From Flavisolibacter ginsenosidimutans (GTDB lineage: Bacteria; Bacteroidota; Bacteroidia; Chitinophagales; Chitinophagaceae), in contig NZ_CP042433.1 of the NCBI RefSeq assembly GCF_007970805.1, positions 2,790,001 to 2,854,000 on the forward strand: a DNA stretch of 64,000 nucleotides. Reading direction: 5' to 3'. Made by a program: the position numbers and the translations under genes. Below the pieces are notes generated by a model that did not search any database, had not been told where the DNA came from, and saw nothing but the letters and a program-made list of their open reading frames with translations. Below, piece by piece: positions 55,088-63,576 of this stretch (position 1 is its first letter; the number at the start of each line of letters is the position of its first letter).

Positions 55088-55732
55088 TTATTCGTGCAGC
55101 TTTCGTATCAGAAAAATTCCGTCACGCAGGGGAAGCAACATTCTTTCTGCATCAATTCGCTTTGCCACTTCATCATTAAAAGCCTGAATGGCTTTGGCAT
55201 TTTTGCCTTTGATTTCTGCTTCCAGAACCTGTCCGTGAAAGAGCACATTGTCCGCTAAAATAAAGCCGCCAGGTTTTACGAAAGGGAAAACAAGGTTAAA
55301 ATAGGCTGTGTAGTTTTCCTTGTCGGCGTCAATGAAAACCAAATCCCACGCTTCGTCCAGTTCACCGACGATTTCCAACGCATTGCCGATATGTAAAATT
55401 ATCTGTCCGGCGTAAGAACTTCGACGAAAATATTCCTGCGCCCTTGCTGCATCGTCTTCGCGCAGCTCTACCGTGTGCAATTTACCGCCGGGCTGCAAGC
55501 CTTTGGCCAAACACAAAGCACTGTAACCAGTAAAGGTTCCGATCTCCAAAATGCGCTGCGGTTTGATCATGCAGCTTATCATTTCCAAAAACTTTCCCTG
55601 CAAGTGGCCGCTGAGCATGTGCGAGTGCGCATGTTGCGTGTACGTGTATTGTGCCACTTCGTGCAACAGCGCATCTTCCGGCGAGGTGTATTTTTCGGCG
55701 TAAGCTTGTGCCTGTGGATGAACAATGTCCAT
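55088..55732 (-). CDS. O-methyltransferase (COMT-like)
   Basis: A 214-residue SAM-dependent O-methyltransferase. ILEIGTFTGYSALCLA is the SAM-binding motif I, WDLVFIDADKENYTAYF the acidic metal-binding motif, and GGFILADNVLFHG follows, matching the catechol/caffeoyl-CoA O-methyltransferase fold. Substrate unknown. It sits between the symporter and glucosaminidase genes with gaps of 23 and 26 bases, so it is part of a minus-strand gene series from 57327 to 53317. Confidence 0.92.
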   Translation of the reverse strand: MDIVHPQAQAYAEKYTSPEDALLHEVAQYTYTQHAHSHMLSGHLQGKFLEMISCMIKPQRILEIGTFTGYSALCLAKGLQPGGKLHTVELREDDAARAQEYFRRSSYAGQIILHIGNALEIVGELDEAWDLVFIDADKENYTAYFNLVFPFVKPGGFILADNVLFHGQVLEAEIKGKNAKAIQAFNDEVAKRIDAERMLLPLRDGIFLIRKLHE

Positions 55733-55755
55733 GTGCGTTGATTTAGATTACAGGC

Positions 55756-57327
55756 TTACTCCATTTCAACCGCCGGCCTTTCGCTTCTTTCCGCGGTTAG
55801 TCTTGCGTTTCTATCGCCCGGTTTTGAAATAAGCAACAAACCCAGATAAGTAACAATGCCGTTGTAGAGCAAAAGCTCGGTACCAATTTTAAACTTGCCG
55901 AACAAAGAAGCCGAAAGCGATTTTACTCCGTCAACCCACGAGGCATCAAGTTTGATCTGCTTTTGCCACCATTCAATGTTGTTCACAAAATCAAGTCCCA
56001 GCATCAACAGCGGTGCAAGCAAACAAACGTAAAGCGCTGCTTTGTCGTTAATGGTTCGTTTGGTAAAAATACCAAAGGCAAACAAACCCAATAACGGTCC
56101 ATAGGTAAAGCCGGCTACTTTTAAAATAATGTCAATAACTGATTTGCTGTTCATGGCCTTAAAGCCCATCACAATCAAAAAGAAAATGATGGCAAACGTC
56201 ATGTGCACAGTTAGGCGAATGCGTTTGCGCTGGGCTTCGCTTAAATTTTCTCTTCGCTTTATTCCAAGCATGTCAATGCAAAAAGAAGAAGTCAGCGCCG
56301 TAAGAGCACCATCAGCACTTGGAAAGAGCGCAGAGATCAGGGCAATGATGAAGATGATGGAAATGGCCGCGGGCATCACGCCTTTCAGCGCAACGGTTGG
56401 AAACAAATCATCACCCGAAACCATAACGCCGTTTGTCTTGGCATACAAAAACAACACACCGCCCAGCAACAGGAAAAGGAAATTTACAAGAACCATGATA
56501 ACGCTAAAGGTCATCATGTTTTTTTGCGAATCGCCGAGCCGCTTTACGCTGATGTTTTTTTGCATCATCTCCTGGTCGAGGCCGGTCATGCCAATGGTGA
56601 TGAACATGCCGCCCAAAATGCTCTTTAAAAAGAATCCCGATGAAGCAACATCGGTATTAAAAATTTTGGTGAGTCCGCTTTGTCCCAACGCCTGCAACGT
56701 AGAACCAACAGAGTGGCTCATGTTGTTCATGATGTAAACAATGCAAACCACAAGGCCCAACAACATGAACGTCGTTTGCAAGGTATCGGTGTAAACAATG
56801 GTCTTTACGCCGCCTTCAAAGGTGTAAAGCAAAATCATGAGCAAGATGATGAAGGTGGCCACACCGAAGGAAATGCCAAGGTCTTTCAAAATAAAAATCT
56901 GCAACACGTTAATCACTAAATAAAGCCTTGCCGTTGCGCCCAGCGTTCTTGAAATGATAAAAAACAACGCACCGGTTTTGTACGACACCATTCCAAAGCG
57001 GTGCTGCAAATAATTATAAATTGAAGTAAGGTTCAGCCGGTAATAAAGCGGCAGCAAAACAAAAGCAATGACAACGTAGCCAATCAAGTAACCAATGACC
57101 ACCTGAAAGTAAGAGAAGGCCGCCGAACCCACCGTTCCCGGCACACTCACAAACGTAACGCCGCTGAGCGATGTGCCAATCATGCCAAAGGCCACCAGCA
57201 TCCAGTTGGAATTCTTGTTGCCGATGAAAAACGAATCGTTGTTGGAGTTGCGCGACGTGAAGTACGCCACCACCAGCAGTATTACAAAATAACCGATGAC
57301 AAAGAGAAGCAACACCGAAGAACTCAT
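55756..57327 (-). CDS. sodium:solute symporter
   Basis: A 523-residue membrane protein with about 13 hydrophobic segments, the layout of the SSS family. Family features include FFIGNKNSNWMLVAFGMIGTSLSGVTFVSVPG near residue 32 and SALFPSADGALTALTSS near 330. It carries a solute (sugar, amino acid or organic acid) into the cell with sodium; the substrate is not clear. It is divergent from the LOG-family gene with 90 bases between starts. Confidence 0.93.
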   Translation of the reverse strand: MSSSVLLLFVIGYFVILLVVAYFTSRNSNNDSFFIGNKNSNWMLVAFGMIGTSLSGVTFVSVPGTVGSAAFSYFQVVIGYLIGYVVIAFVLLPLYYRLNLTSIYNYLQHRFGMVSYKTGALFFIISRTLGATARLYLVINVLQIFILKDLGISFGVATFIILLMILLYTFEGGVKTIVYTDTLQTTFMLLGLVVCIVYIMNNMSHSVGSTLQALGQSGLTKIFNTDVASSGFFLKSILGGMFITIGMTGLDQEMMQKNISVKRLGDSQKNMMTFSVIMVLVNFLFLLLGGVLFLYAKTNGVMVSGDDLFPTVALKGVMPAAISIIFIIALISALFPSADGALTALTSSFCIDMLGIKRRENLSEAQRKRIRLTVHMTFAIIFFLIVMGFKAMNSKSVIDIILKVAGFTYGPLLGLFAFGIFTKRTINDKAALYVCLLAPLLMLGLDFVNNIEWWQKQIKLDASWVDGVKSLSASLFGKFKIGTELLLYNGIVTYLGLLLISKPGDRNARLTAERSERPAVEME

Positions 57328-57417
57328 GCGTTATGTTTTTGTAACGAACGGCCAACAGCGGCCGATTGTTTTGACGAAAGAAAAATTTGTCTTCCTTTTG
57401 CGGCACAAAATACTTCA

Positions 57418-57960
57418 ATGGGTACGATTGGCAAACTGGCTATTTTTTGCGGCAGTAAAAGCGGTAATAATCCCTTGTTCGAGCAGCACGCCGTTGCGTT
57501 GGCAGATTTGCTGGCGCAGAAAAAGATTGAGTTGATTTACGGCGGCGGCAACAAAGGTTTGATGGGCATTGTAGCCAACACGGTGATGAAGGCGGGTGGA
57601 ATTGTGCGCGGCGTGATACCGCAAGTGCTGAAAGATTGGGAGCACCAGCACGAAGGCATCAGCGAATTGTTTGTGGTGGAAGACATGCACGTGCGCAAAC
57701 GAAAACTTTACGAACTGTGCGATGGCGCAGTGATTTTGCCCGGCGGCTTTGGAACGTTGGACGAGCTGTTTGAAATTCTTACCTGGAACCAGCTTTCCAT
57801 CCACGACAAAAGAATTTTTATCCTGAACAGCGGCGGGTTTTACGATCACCTCATTACTCACATGCAAGTGATAGCAAACGAAGAATTTCTTTACGGGAAT
57901 TTGAACGACAAGCTAACGATTATACAGGAGCCGGGGGAACTGACTGCCCATTTACAATAG
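57418..57960 (+). CDS. LOG family protein (TIGR00730-type)
   Basis: A 180-residue Rossmann-like protein. FCGSKSG at the start, YGGGNKGLMGIVAN near residue 40 and LPGGFGTLDELFE near 103 are the family motifs; PGGxGTxxE is the active-site signature. Characterised members release free cytokinins or other bases from nucleoside monophosphates (phosphoribohydrolase activity). In bacteria the physiological role is less clear. The start ATG at 57418 gives the standard N-terminus. Confidence 0.93.
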   Translation: MGTIGKLAIFCGSKSGNNPLFEQHAVALADLLAQKKIELIYGGGNKGLMGIVANTVMKAGGIVRGVIPQVLKDWEHQHEGISELFVVEDMHVRKRKLYELCDGAVILPGGFGTLDELFEILTWNQLSIHDKRIFILNSGGFYDHLITHMQVIANEEFLYGNLNDKLTIIQEPGELTAHLQ

Positions 57961-57974
57961 GGAAGGCAGATATT

Positions 57975-58160
57975 TTATGCCTGGCTTACGGATTGCACAA
58001 TCAAAAATTCCGGTTCAACGGAAAGGTATTGCATTTGCGAAGCATGCTTTTGCATCAGTTCACGTTTTAATGAACCCACATAACCCGGCTCGGTTATTTT
58101 TTCGGTATTCAGGCGTATTGTATCAATCATGTCGAAGCCGACGTACATTACCAATTCCAT
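57975..58160 (-). CDS. small hypothetical protein
   Basis: A 61-residue soluble protein. It begins MELVMYVGFDMIDTIRLN and contains PGYVGSLKRELMQKH; the text looks protein-like rather than random and similar short proteins occur in Chitinophagaceae as far as I recall. The ATG at 58158-58160 is preferred to the TTG eight codons upstream. It converges with the LOG gene 14 bases away. No function known. Confidence 0.6.
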   Translation of the reverse strand: MELVMYVGFDMIDTIRLNTEKITEPGYVGSLKRELMQKHASQMQYLSVEPEFLIVQSVSQA

Positions 58161-58377
58161 AGGATAAACAGAAGGATGATGCAAAAAAACAACATTCGCC
58201 TCTTGGATAAAAGCAAGCTCAGGAGAATTTCGGTTGGCTAAGTATTATTCATTATCCGGCTGCAATGAAAGTATTGAGTGCGTTGAAGATTGGTCGTAAA
58301 AGCCGTTTACCTGCGTATAAATTTTTGAATCAGGCTGCGGGGGTACGAAGATTGTAGCGATAACAAAAACAATTCTC

Positions 58378-58569
58378 ATGAATAACAATAATCATCCGTC
58401 AAATAAAGGCGGGTCCGAAAGAACCGTTCAGCCAAAAACAAACACGCCGGAAAATCAACCTGCGGCAGAGCAATCGCCTAATGAAGAAAAAATTATCGGA
58501 ATTGGCATGCCCGAAAACAAGGAAGAAATGGAAAAGCGAAAAGAAGACGCAAAAAAGATTGATCGCTAA
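58378..58569 (+). CDS. small hydrophilic hypothetical protein
   Basis: A 63-residue protein rich in Asn, Pro, Glu and Lys (NNNNHPSNKGG, PENKEEMEKRKEDAKKID), probably disordered. It has an ATG and ends just before a two-way terminator, which supports it being expressed. No family recognised. Confidence 0.58.
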   Translation: MNNNNHPSNKGGSERTVQPKTNTPENQPAAEQSPNEEKIIGIGMPENKEEMEKRKEDAKKIDR

Positions 58570-58598
58570 GCTCGTCGCGTTTGTTAGAAAGAATTTTA

Positions 58599-58635
58599 AA
58601 ACGGCTGCCCTGAACCCAATCCAAAGCAGCCGTTT
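58599..58635. terminator. bidirectional terminator
   Basis: AAACGGCTGC (58599-58608) and GCAGCCGTTT (58626-58635) form a perfect 10-bp stem with a 17-base loop, located between the convergent 63-residue and 553-residue protein genes, with AT-rich flanks on the left. Confidence 0.88.
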
Positions 58636-58641
58636 GCCGCG

Positions 58642-60303
58642 TCAGTATTTTGTTGAAACAACAAAAGTTCCCCAAAAACCGCTGCTTTCGGCGTACTCGC
58701 CCACGGCCCATATTTTCGATGCGTCCGCCCCATCGCGGCCAATACCAAAATAATCACCCCAGCGTCCCGACGTGTGCGCACTTTCGCCAATCTTCAGCAG
58801 AGCACTTCCTTCCAAATCATTCAAAGGCGCCGTTACTCTTCTACCGGTAATGCGCAAGTGCGCAAACTCGGCGGCTGAGGAACGGCCAAATACTACAAAA
58901 GCGTTGCGGTTAATGTCGGTTTGAATAGCGGGATAAAAATAATAAGCACCCGACTGGCCAAAACCGTTTTGCTGGATCACACGTTTTGTCGGCACGTCTA
59001 TCTCATACCACTGCACGGCGCTGCGGGCTTCGCTATCTCCCGACCAGGAAATTTTTGACGTGTGCGCCGCCCATATTCGCAACACACCGCCGGCGTTTTG
59101 ATAGATGGCACTCAGTATCCGCGAATCATTTGTATTGATAGTGGTAGCACTTCCTTTTTGTTTTGCCTGCGGCGGCAAATCATAGCTTCGGCAAGGCACG
59201 CTTACTTTTGAAAGAGTAGGAGCGCCGCCGTCGCGCCAATAACGCAGCGGATCACTTAACGTCCATACGGTAAGGTTGCCGGCACTGGGCCAGATAGCGT
59301 TGACAAAATACGCATCGCCGGCGCCGATGCCGCGGTAATGAACGCAAGGCTGCACGGTAAAGGCAACCGATCCATTCGGATTTTTCAGGTTCCAGAAATC
59401 ATACCAGCGCACCGGTGCACCAGCATACAATTCGCTTTTGTTCAGGATGCGAATTTTGGCGTATTGAAAACCACCGCCAACTTTAAATTGATTGCCCGAG
59501 ATGTAAACCGCGTTCGGGTCCATGCCCAGCATGGGATAATCCTGCCAATTGGAAGTCGGGTTGCTGCCGTCAACGGCACTGTCTAATGCATACAGCCACC
59601 AGGCACCCATCGGGTCAGCGGTTTTGGTAACGGCCACGCAACACCACGAGCGGGCCGGTGAAGTTTGCGTAGCGGCAAAAATCATTAAGTAGCGTCCGTT
59701 GTAATGGTCCCAAAGAATGCGAGGGTCAAAGACTTTGACCGAGGCACCTGCGGGCAGTACTGGCGAGAAGAACGAACTGGCAACGGTGCGCCGCAACATG
59801 CTGCCTGTTTTGCTGTAAATCCTGAATTCGGCGTTAACGGCAACAATAACGTGCGAAGGCCCGGCGGCGCAAACGCAATCCGGTGGCACCCATCCGGTAG
59901 CGGGGATAGCTTCGAAGCCGGAGGTTACTGGTGGCGCTAAAGGTGCAGGGCCGGCCGCTGTAGCGGTGCCGTCTTCAGCCATTTCAAAGCCCTCGCCGGC
60001 AATTTCTTCATCGGCATCACCACTTGCGGTATCGGCTACCTTCAAAGCTGTTTTGGTATCGTTATCGGAACGTTCGGCGGCCTTTTGCAGTCTTCTGAAT
60101 TCTTCAATGTCAACGGGGTACTTGTTCGTTTTCCACGAGGGCTTTTTCACATCGGAATTAATGAGGGTGCTGAGCATCTCCGGCGTAACAGTTGCCGGGT
60201 CATAAGTAGCAGCTTGCAATACGCGGGTAGAACCGGAGCCTCCGGAATAAGCCTGGTCGTGAACATCCGCAGCAGGTTTTGTTTCTTTTTTTCTTTTTGC
60301 CAT
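58642..60303 (-). CDS. orphan 553-residue protein with propeller-like repeats
   Basis: A 553-residue protein without a signal peptide: it begins MAKRKKETKPAADV, a lysine-rich start. Residues about 10-150 are hydrophilic and low in structure. The rest has repeated Trp- and Tyr-rich strands (VKVFDPRILWDHYNGRYLMIF, WCCVAVTKTADPMGAWWLYA, DYPMLGMDPNAVYISGNQF, ARSAVQWYEIDV) reminiscent of a beta-propeller like that of sialidase-type or exo-alpha folds. I do not recognise the family. The ATG at 60301-60303 is preferred; the frame extends 20 codons further. It may be secreted by an unusual route or stay in the cytoplasm. Confidence 0.8.
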   Translation of the reverse strand: MAKRKKETKPAADVHDQAYSGGSGSTRVLQAATYDPATVTPEMLSTLINSDVKKPSWKTNKYPVDIEEFRRLQKAAERSDNDTKTALKVADTASGDADEEIAGEGFEMAEDGTATAAGPAPLAPPVTSGFEAIPATGWVPPDCVCAAGPSHVIVAVNAEFRIYSKTGSMLRRTVASSFFSPVLPAGASVKVFDPRILWDHYNGRYLMIFAATQTSPARSWCCVAVTKTADPMGAWWLYALDSAVDGSNPTSNWQDYPMLGMDPNAVYISGNQFKVGGGFQYAKIRILNKSELYAGAPVRWYDFWNLKNPNGSVAFTVQPCVHYRGIGAGDAYFVNAIWPSAGNLTVWTLSDPLRYWRDGGAPTLSKVSVPCRSYDLPPQAKQKGSATTINTNDSRILSAIYQNAGGVLRIWAAHTSKISWSGDSEARSAVQWYEIDVPTKRVIQQNGFGQSGAYYFYPAIQTDINRNAFVVFGRSSAAEFAHLRITGRRVTAPLNDLEGSALLKIGESAHTSGRWGDYFGIGRDGADASKIWAVGEYAESSGFWGTFVVSTKY

Positions 60304-60493
60304 AAATTTTTTTTTAAAGAGGTTAACGATGGATGACAAGCAGTGAAAGAAAGATGCGTACAATGCCTAAACTCAAAGGTGATTTATCGCTGTCTTTTGA
60401 GGCTTTCGTGTGCGAACAGCATTTACACGTCCGGTTAAAATTTTTCGGCTAATTAAACAACGCAGACGCGGGATAAAACCGTTTGAATAAAGG

Positions 60494-60694
60494 CTACGAA
60501 GGGTTCTTTCGGGGAGAAAGCAACACGTTGAAAAGGTAACTTATGAAGCCCCACGTAACGAGGAAGGCAAGGCATTCGAGAACGAAACTTCCGAATTTGT
60601 AAGCGGTTTCCGCCAGAATTAAAGAAAGAAGGAAGGAAGGTGTTTCGGTGGCCAGTAGTTTTTTCAGGCCGATGGTTTTGATAAGTGAAAACAT
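60494..60694 (-). CDS. small membrane protein of unknown function
   Basis: A 66-residue protein with a basic N-terminus (MFSLIKTIGLKKLLATE) and two hydrophobic stretches (SFLLSLILAETAYKFGSFVLE and LAFLVTWGFISYLFNVLL), so probably two membrane segments. An overlapping frame at 60453-60719 looks less protein-like. No family recognised. Confidence 0.6.
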   Translation of the reverse strand: MFSLIKTIGLKKLLATETPSFLLSLILAETAYKFGSFVLECLAFLVTWGFISYLFNVLLSPRKNPS

Positions 60695-60944
60695 ACAAGT
60701 TGATTTTAAGGATTGACAATGGTTATTGCATCCTCATGAATACGTGTATGAAATCAGTAGAGTAAGATTGAAGAGCGGTTTGTTTCTCCGTCAGTTAATA
60801 CCGAAGCTCAACGTCAACTACGAAGTAAGGAAAACTATTTTATAAATGCAAAGAATGAGAAAACTTTTCGAACAATCGTGCATGCATATTTAAGACAGAA
60901 CGCTAACGGTAACGTTATTGCTTACCCGGCATAGGCACTGCGGA

Positions 60945-62336
60945 TCACTTCCTCTTGCACAGGTAAAATACAACCGCAAAAAGCAACGGCGTGAAAACAA
61001 AAACATTCACAAGCAAAGGCAAGCGGTAAACGGCATAACTGCACACAACCGAAACGGCAAAAGCCAGCACAAAACTTCCTGCATGAATCCTTAAATGAAA
61101 ATGCTTTTGCAACCAAACGAGCGAAAGAAAAAACACGGCTGCTTTGCAAAGACAAAAACTCAGCGCGGCGCCGTACAAACCCAGTTGCGGAACCAACAAA
61201 AAGTTGAACAACGAAATCAATACAAAACCCGAAAAAAACAGCACGAGGGAAAGATGCGTTTTTTGTGAACGATAAATGCCCAGCACCGTGAAATAATAAA
61301 ACAGATCAAACACCCACCCCAAAAAAAAGAAAGGCAAGAACGCAGCGGCGTCTTGGTAAGATGCATCCGCAAAAAAAGTGATGAGCAAATTCTTAAACAA
61401 CAAAAGAAAAGGCACAGCTAAAAAAGCGATGGTGGAAACAACACGGAATAAATTGGATAGTTCTTCTTCCGCACTTTCCTCGTTTAGCTTAGCTAAAGAA
61501 AAAGGCGTAAACGCAAGCACAAAAGCAGACGTACCAAAATTGACCAGTGAACCCAATTTGGCCGCCAGCACGTACGAAGCCAGTTTATCTCCGTACCCGA
61601 AATGAAGCAAAAAGAGCCGGTCAACAGAAGGCAACAATTGCGAAAAAAAAGCCGTAAGCGCAAACGGAAGCCCCAGGCGCAACAAGGTTTTGAGCAGTGT
61701 AGTGTTCACCGGCAAAACGGACGCAGTGAGTTGTTTCGCAACCAGCATTATTCCAACCAAGGCCGCAAGGCTTGTGCTTCCAATTATGCAATAAAATAAC
61801 GCAGTAAGCCCGCCGTGAAAAAAAACAAGCGACAACCAAACGCTTGCAATGCTTACAATGCTTTGCAGGAGACAAAGCGTTGCGTATGCTGCTTTTCTTT
61901 TTTGCCAAAGCAAAAGGTTCAACGCATAATTGAGTGCAAGATGGCCTGGTAAAACAGCCAAGGCGAAATGCCACCACGAAGCAATAGCCACGTCGTTGGA
62001 AAACAACAAGCCGCCCCAGGTTTGTGAAAAAGGAAGAAGCAACGTAGCAAATACAAGTAAGCTGCCCACTTGAAGAAGAAAGGCATAGGTTGTTACTTGC
62101 CGTTTGTTAAACGAAGTTTTTTTCTCGTCAAAATAAAGTACCGAAGCCGCTGCATCTTGTCCCAGCACCACCAGCCACAAAAACACAACAACATAAGCAA
62201 AGGATACGTCGTAAATCTTCAAGGCTTCTTTTCCAAGATGACGCGTTACCAACGGAATGATGAAAAAAGGCGCAGCTTTCTGCACCGCATTCATCGCTCC
62301 GTAAAGCACCGAATCTTTAAAAAGATTTTTGACCAT
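60945..62336 (-). CDS. oligosaccharide flippase (Wzx-like)
   Basis: A 463-residue protein with about 12-14 membrane segments, starting MVKNLFKDSVLYGAMNAVQKAAPFFIIPLVTR, the N-terminus typical of polysaccharide-synthesis flippases. It presumably moves the lipid-linked unit of the second glycan locus. It overlaps the upstream glycosyltransferase by 20 bases. It is not closely similar to the flippase at 4709, indicating a different glycan. The 225-base stretch 60720-60944 after it holds no gene I can support. Confidence 0.9.
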   Translation of the reverse strand: MVKNLFKDSVLYGAMNAVQKAAPFFIIPLVTRHLGKEALKIYDVSFAYVVVFLWLVVLGQDAAASVLYFDEKKTSFNKRQVTTYAFLLQVGSLLVFATLLLPFSQTWGGLLFSNDVAIASWWHFALAVLPGHLALNYALNLLLWQKRKAAYATLCLLQSIVSIASVWLSLVFFHGGLTALFYCIIGSTSLAALVGIMLVAKQLTASVLPVNTTLLKTLLRLGLPFALTAFFSQLLPSVDRLFLLHFGYGDKLASYVLAAKLGSLVNFGTSAFVLAFTPFSLAKLNEESAEEELSNLFRVVSTIAFLAVPFLLLFKNLLITFFADASYQDAAAFLPFFFLGWVFDLFYYFTVLGIYRSQKTHLSLVLFFSGFVLISLFNFLLVPQLGLYGAALSFCLCKAAVFFLSLVWLQKHFHLRIHAGSFVLAFAVSVVCSYAVYRLPLLVNVFVFTPLLFAVVFYLCKRK

Positions 62337-63516
62337 GCAGGGCTTTTTGCTTTGCTTCTATTAATTGCCCAATCTTCTGCAGTGGTTCCTGCACGCAATA
62401 TTTTTCAAACCATGCACGCCCCTTGCATCCCATTTCTGCGGCAGCTTCTTTGTTTTGTGCAACGCTTTCCAATGCACGACAAATGCAGTCGGGTGAAGAG
62501 GCCTGAAACATTGGATAAAGCTCCGGGTATGCATCAGCAAGGTAGGCATCGTTGCGGTTGTGAATAAACGGCTTCGCCATGGCAAGCGTTTCCAATGCTA
62601 CGCAGTAGGTGTTCCAGGCATAATAAAGTTCTCCCACTACTACATCGCTTGCTTTAATAAATAACATCAAATCTTTTCGAAGACTTTTGGGAAACCAGCG
62701 TACGTGTTCCTGCAATTTCAGTTCAGCAATTAATTTTTTTGTGCTTTCCACATCGTCGCCGTATTCAAACAAAAGCAGCTTCGTTTTTCGCAAAGAGTTA
62801 TTGCTTAAGAATTGCGCATATCCCCTAATGAGACGATCGTTGCCTTTCATGTTCCAGGGGTCGCGCCGGTTCTTCCAAATCTGCCGAATGTGTTGCAGCA
62901 CCAAAAGTTCATTTTGATTTCGCAATTCTTGCAACTCCGTAAAATGCGGATTCTTTTGCTCCTGTTGCAAAAGGCATTCGTCGTACTCCTTGCTGTAAAA
63001 CAACGGCGGTGGATTTGTGATTCTGTTTCCCCTATACTTCAGCCGTTCAAAAACTTTATCGAATTCAGGATTTGTTTTGTCAAACAAGATATGCGGACTT
63101 TGACGAATGCCGCGCAGTTGATGCCAGGCCATAGTCCAATAAGAAAGCTGTCGCACAGGATGTACAAAGTGACTAAAAGGATAACGGTATAAATCTTCAC
63201 CGTAAGGCACAAAGAGATCAATCACTCGGCCGGCTGCGTGCACAAAAGCCGGCGCTGCACCGTTGCCAATTAGAAAGTCATACGCCGCAAGATCCGCAGC
63301 GGCTTTTGTTCGCTTTTTTAGAAAGTGTGCAGGGTCTCCCCAATCTACTTGTTTAACGACCAGGCGATACTGACCTTCAAACGTATCGGCATGCGGACGA
63401 AAGTGCAAGGGCTCGTTGTCAAATATCAGGAGTTCGCAATCGTATCCTTCATCGGCCAGATAACGTGCCATCGAAAAATACATATTGTTCATGTTGCCCA
63501 GGATGCCGATTTTCAT
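62317..63516 (-). CDS. family 4-type glycosyltransferase
   Basis: A 399-residue GT-B enzyme. It starts MKIGILGNMNNMYFSMARYLADEGY and the C-terminal half has LLLFEYGDDVESTKKLI, SDVVVGELYYAWNTYCVALETLAMAKPF (donor-binding region) and ESVAQNKEAAAEMGCKGRAWFEKYC, the usual end of group 1 glycosyltransferases. The ATG at 63514-63516 was preferred to one five codons upstream. Sugar specificity unknown. It lies 60 bases after the amidotransferase gene. Confidence 0.88.
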   Translation of the reverse strand: MKIGILGNMNNMYFSMARYLADEGYDCELLIFDNEPLHFRPHADTFEGQYRLVVKQVDWGDPAHFLKKRTKAAADLAAYDFLIGNGAAPAFVHAAGRVIDLFVPYGEDLYRYPFSHFVHPVRQLSYWTMAWHQLRGIRQSPHILFDKTNPEFDKVFERLKYRGNRITNPPPLFYSKEYDECLLQQEQKNPHFTELQELRNQNELLVLQHIRQIWKNRRDPWNMKGNDRLIRGYAQFLSNNSLRKTKLLLFEYGDDVESTKKLIAELKLQEHVRWFPKSLRKDLMLFIKASDVVVGELYYAWNTYCVALETLAMAKPFIHNRNDAYLADAYPELYPMFQASSPDCICRALESVAQNKEAAAEMGCKGRAWFEKYCVQEPLQKIGQLIEAKQKALHGQKSF

Positions 63517-63576
63517 CGCGGTAAGGTTCATGTGTTGTTCGTAAATGCAACGATCAATTTCACTTCAAACGAATAG

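Noticed and set aside
60453..60719. 88-codon minus-strand frame overlapping the small membrane protein
   Set aside because: The overlapping 66-residue frame has two clean hydrophobic segments and a basic start; this one has many Arg, His and Pro residues typical of a shadow frame.
60895..60930. Palindromic TAACGTTA with CTAACGGTAACG nearby as an operator
   Set aside because: The palindrome is only 8 bases and lies downstream of gene ends; no regulator or promoter context supports it.
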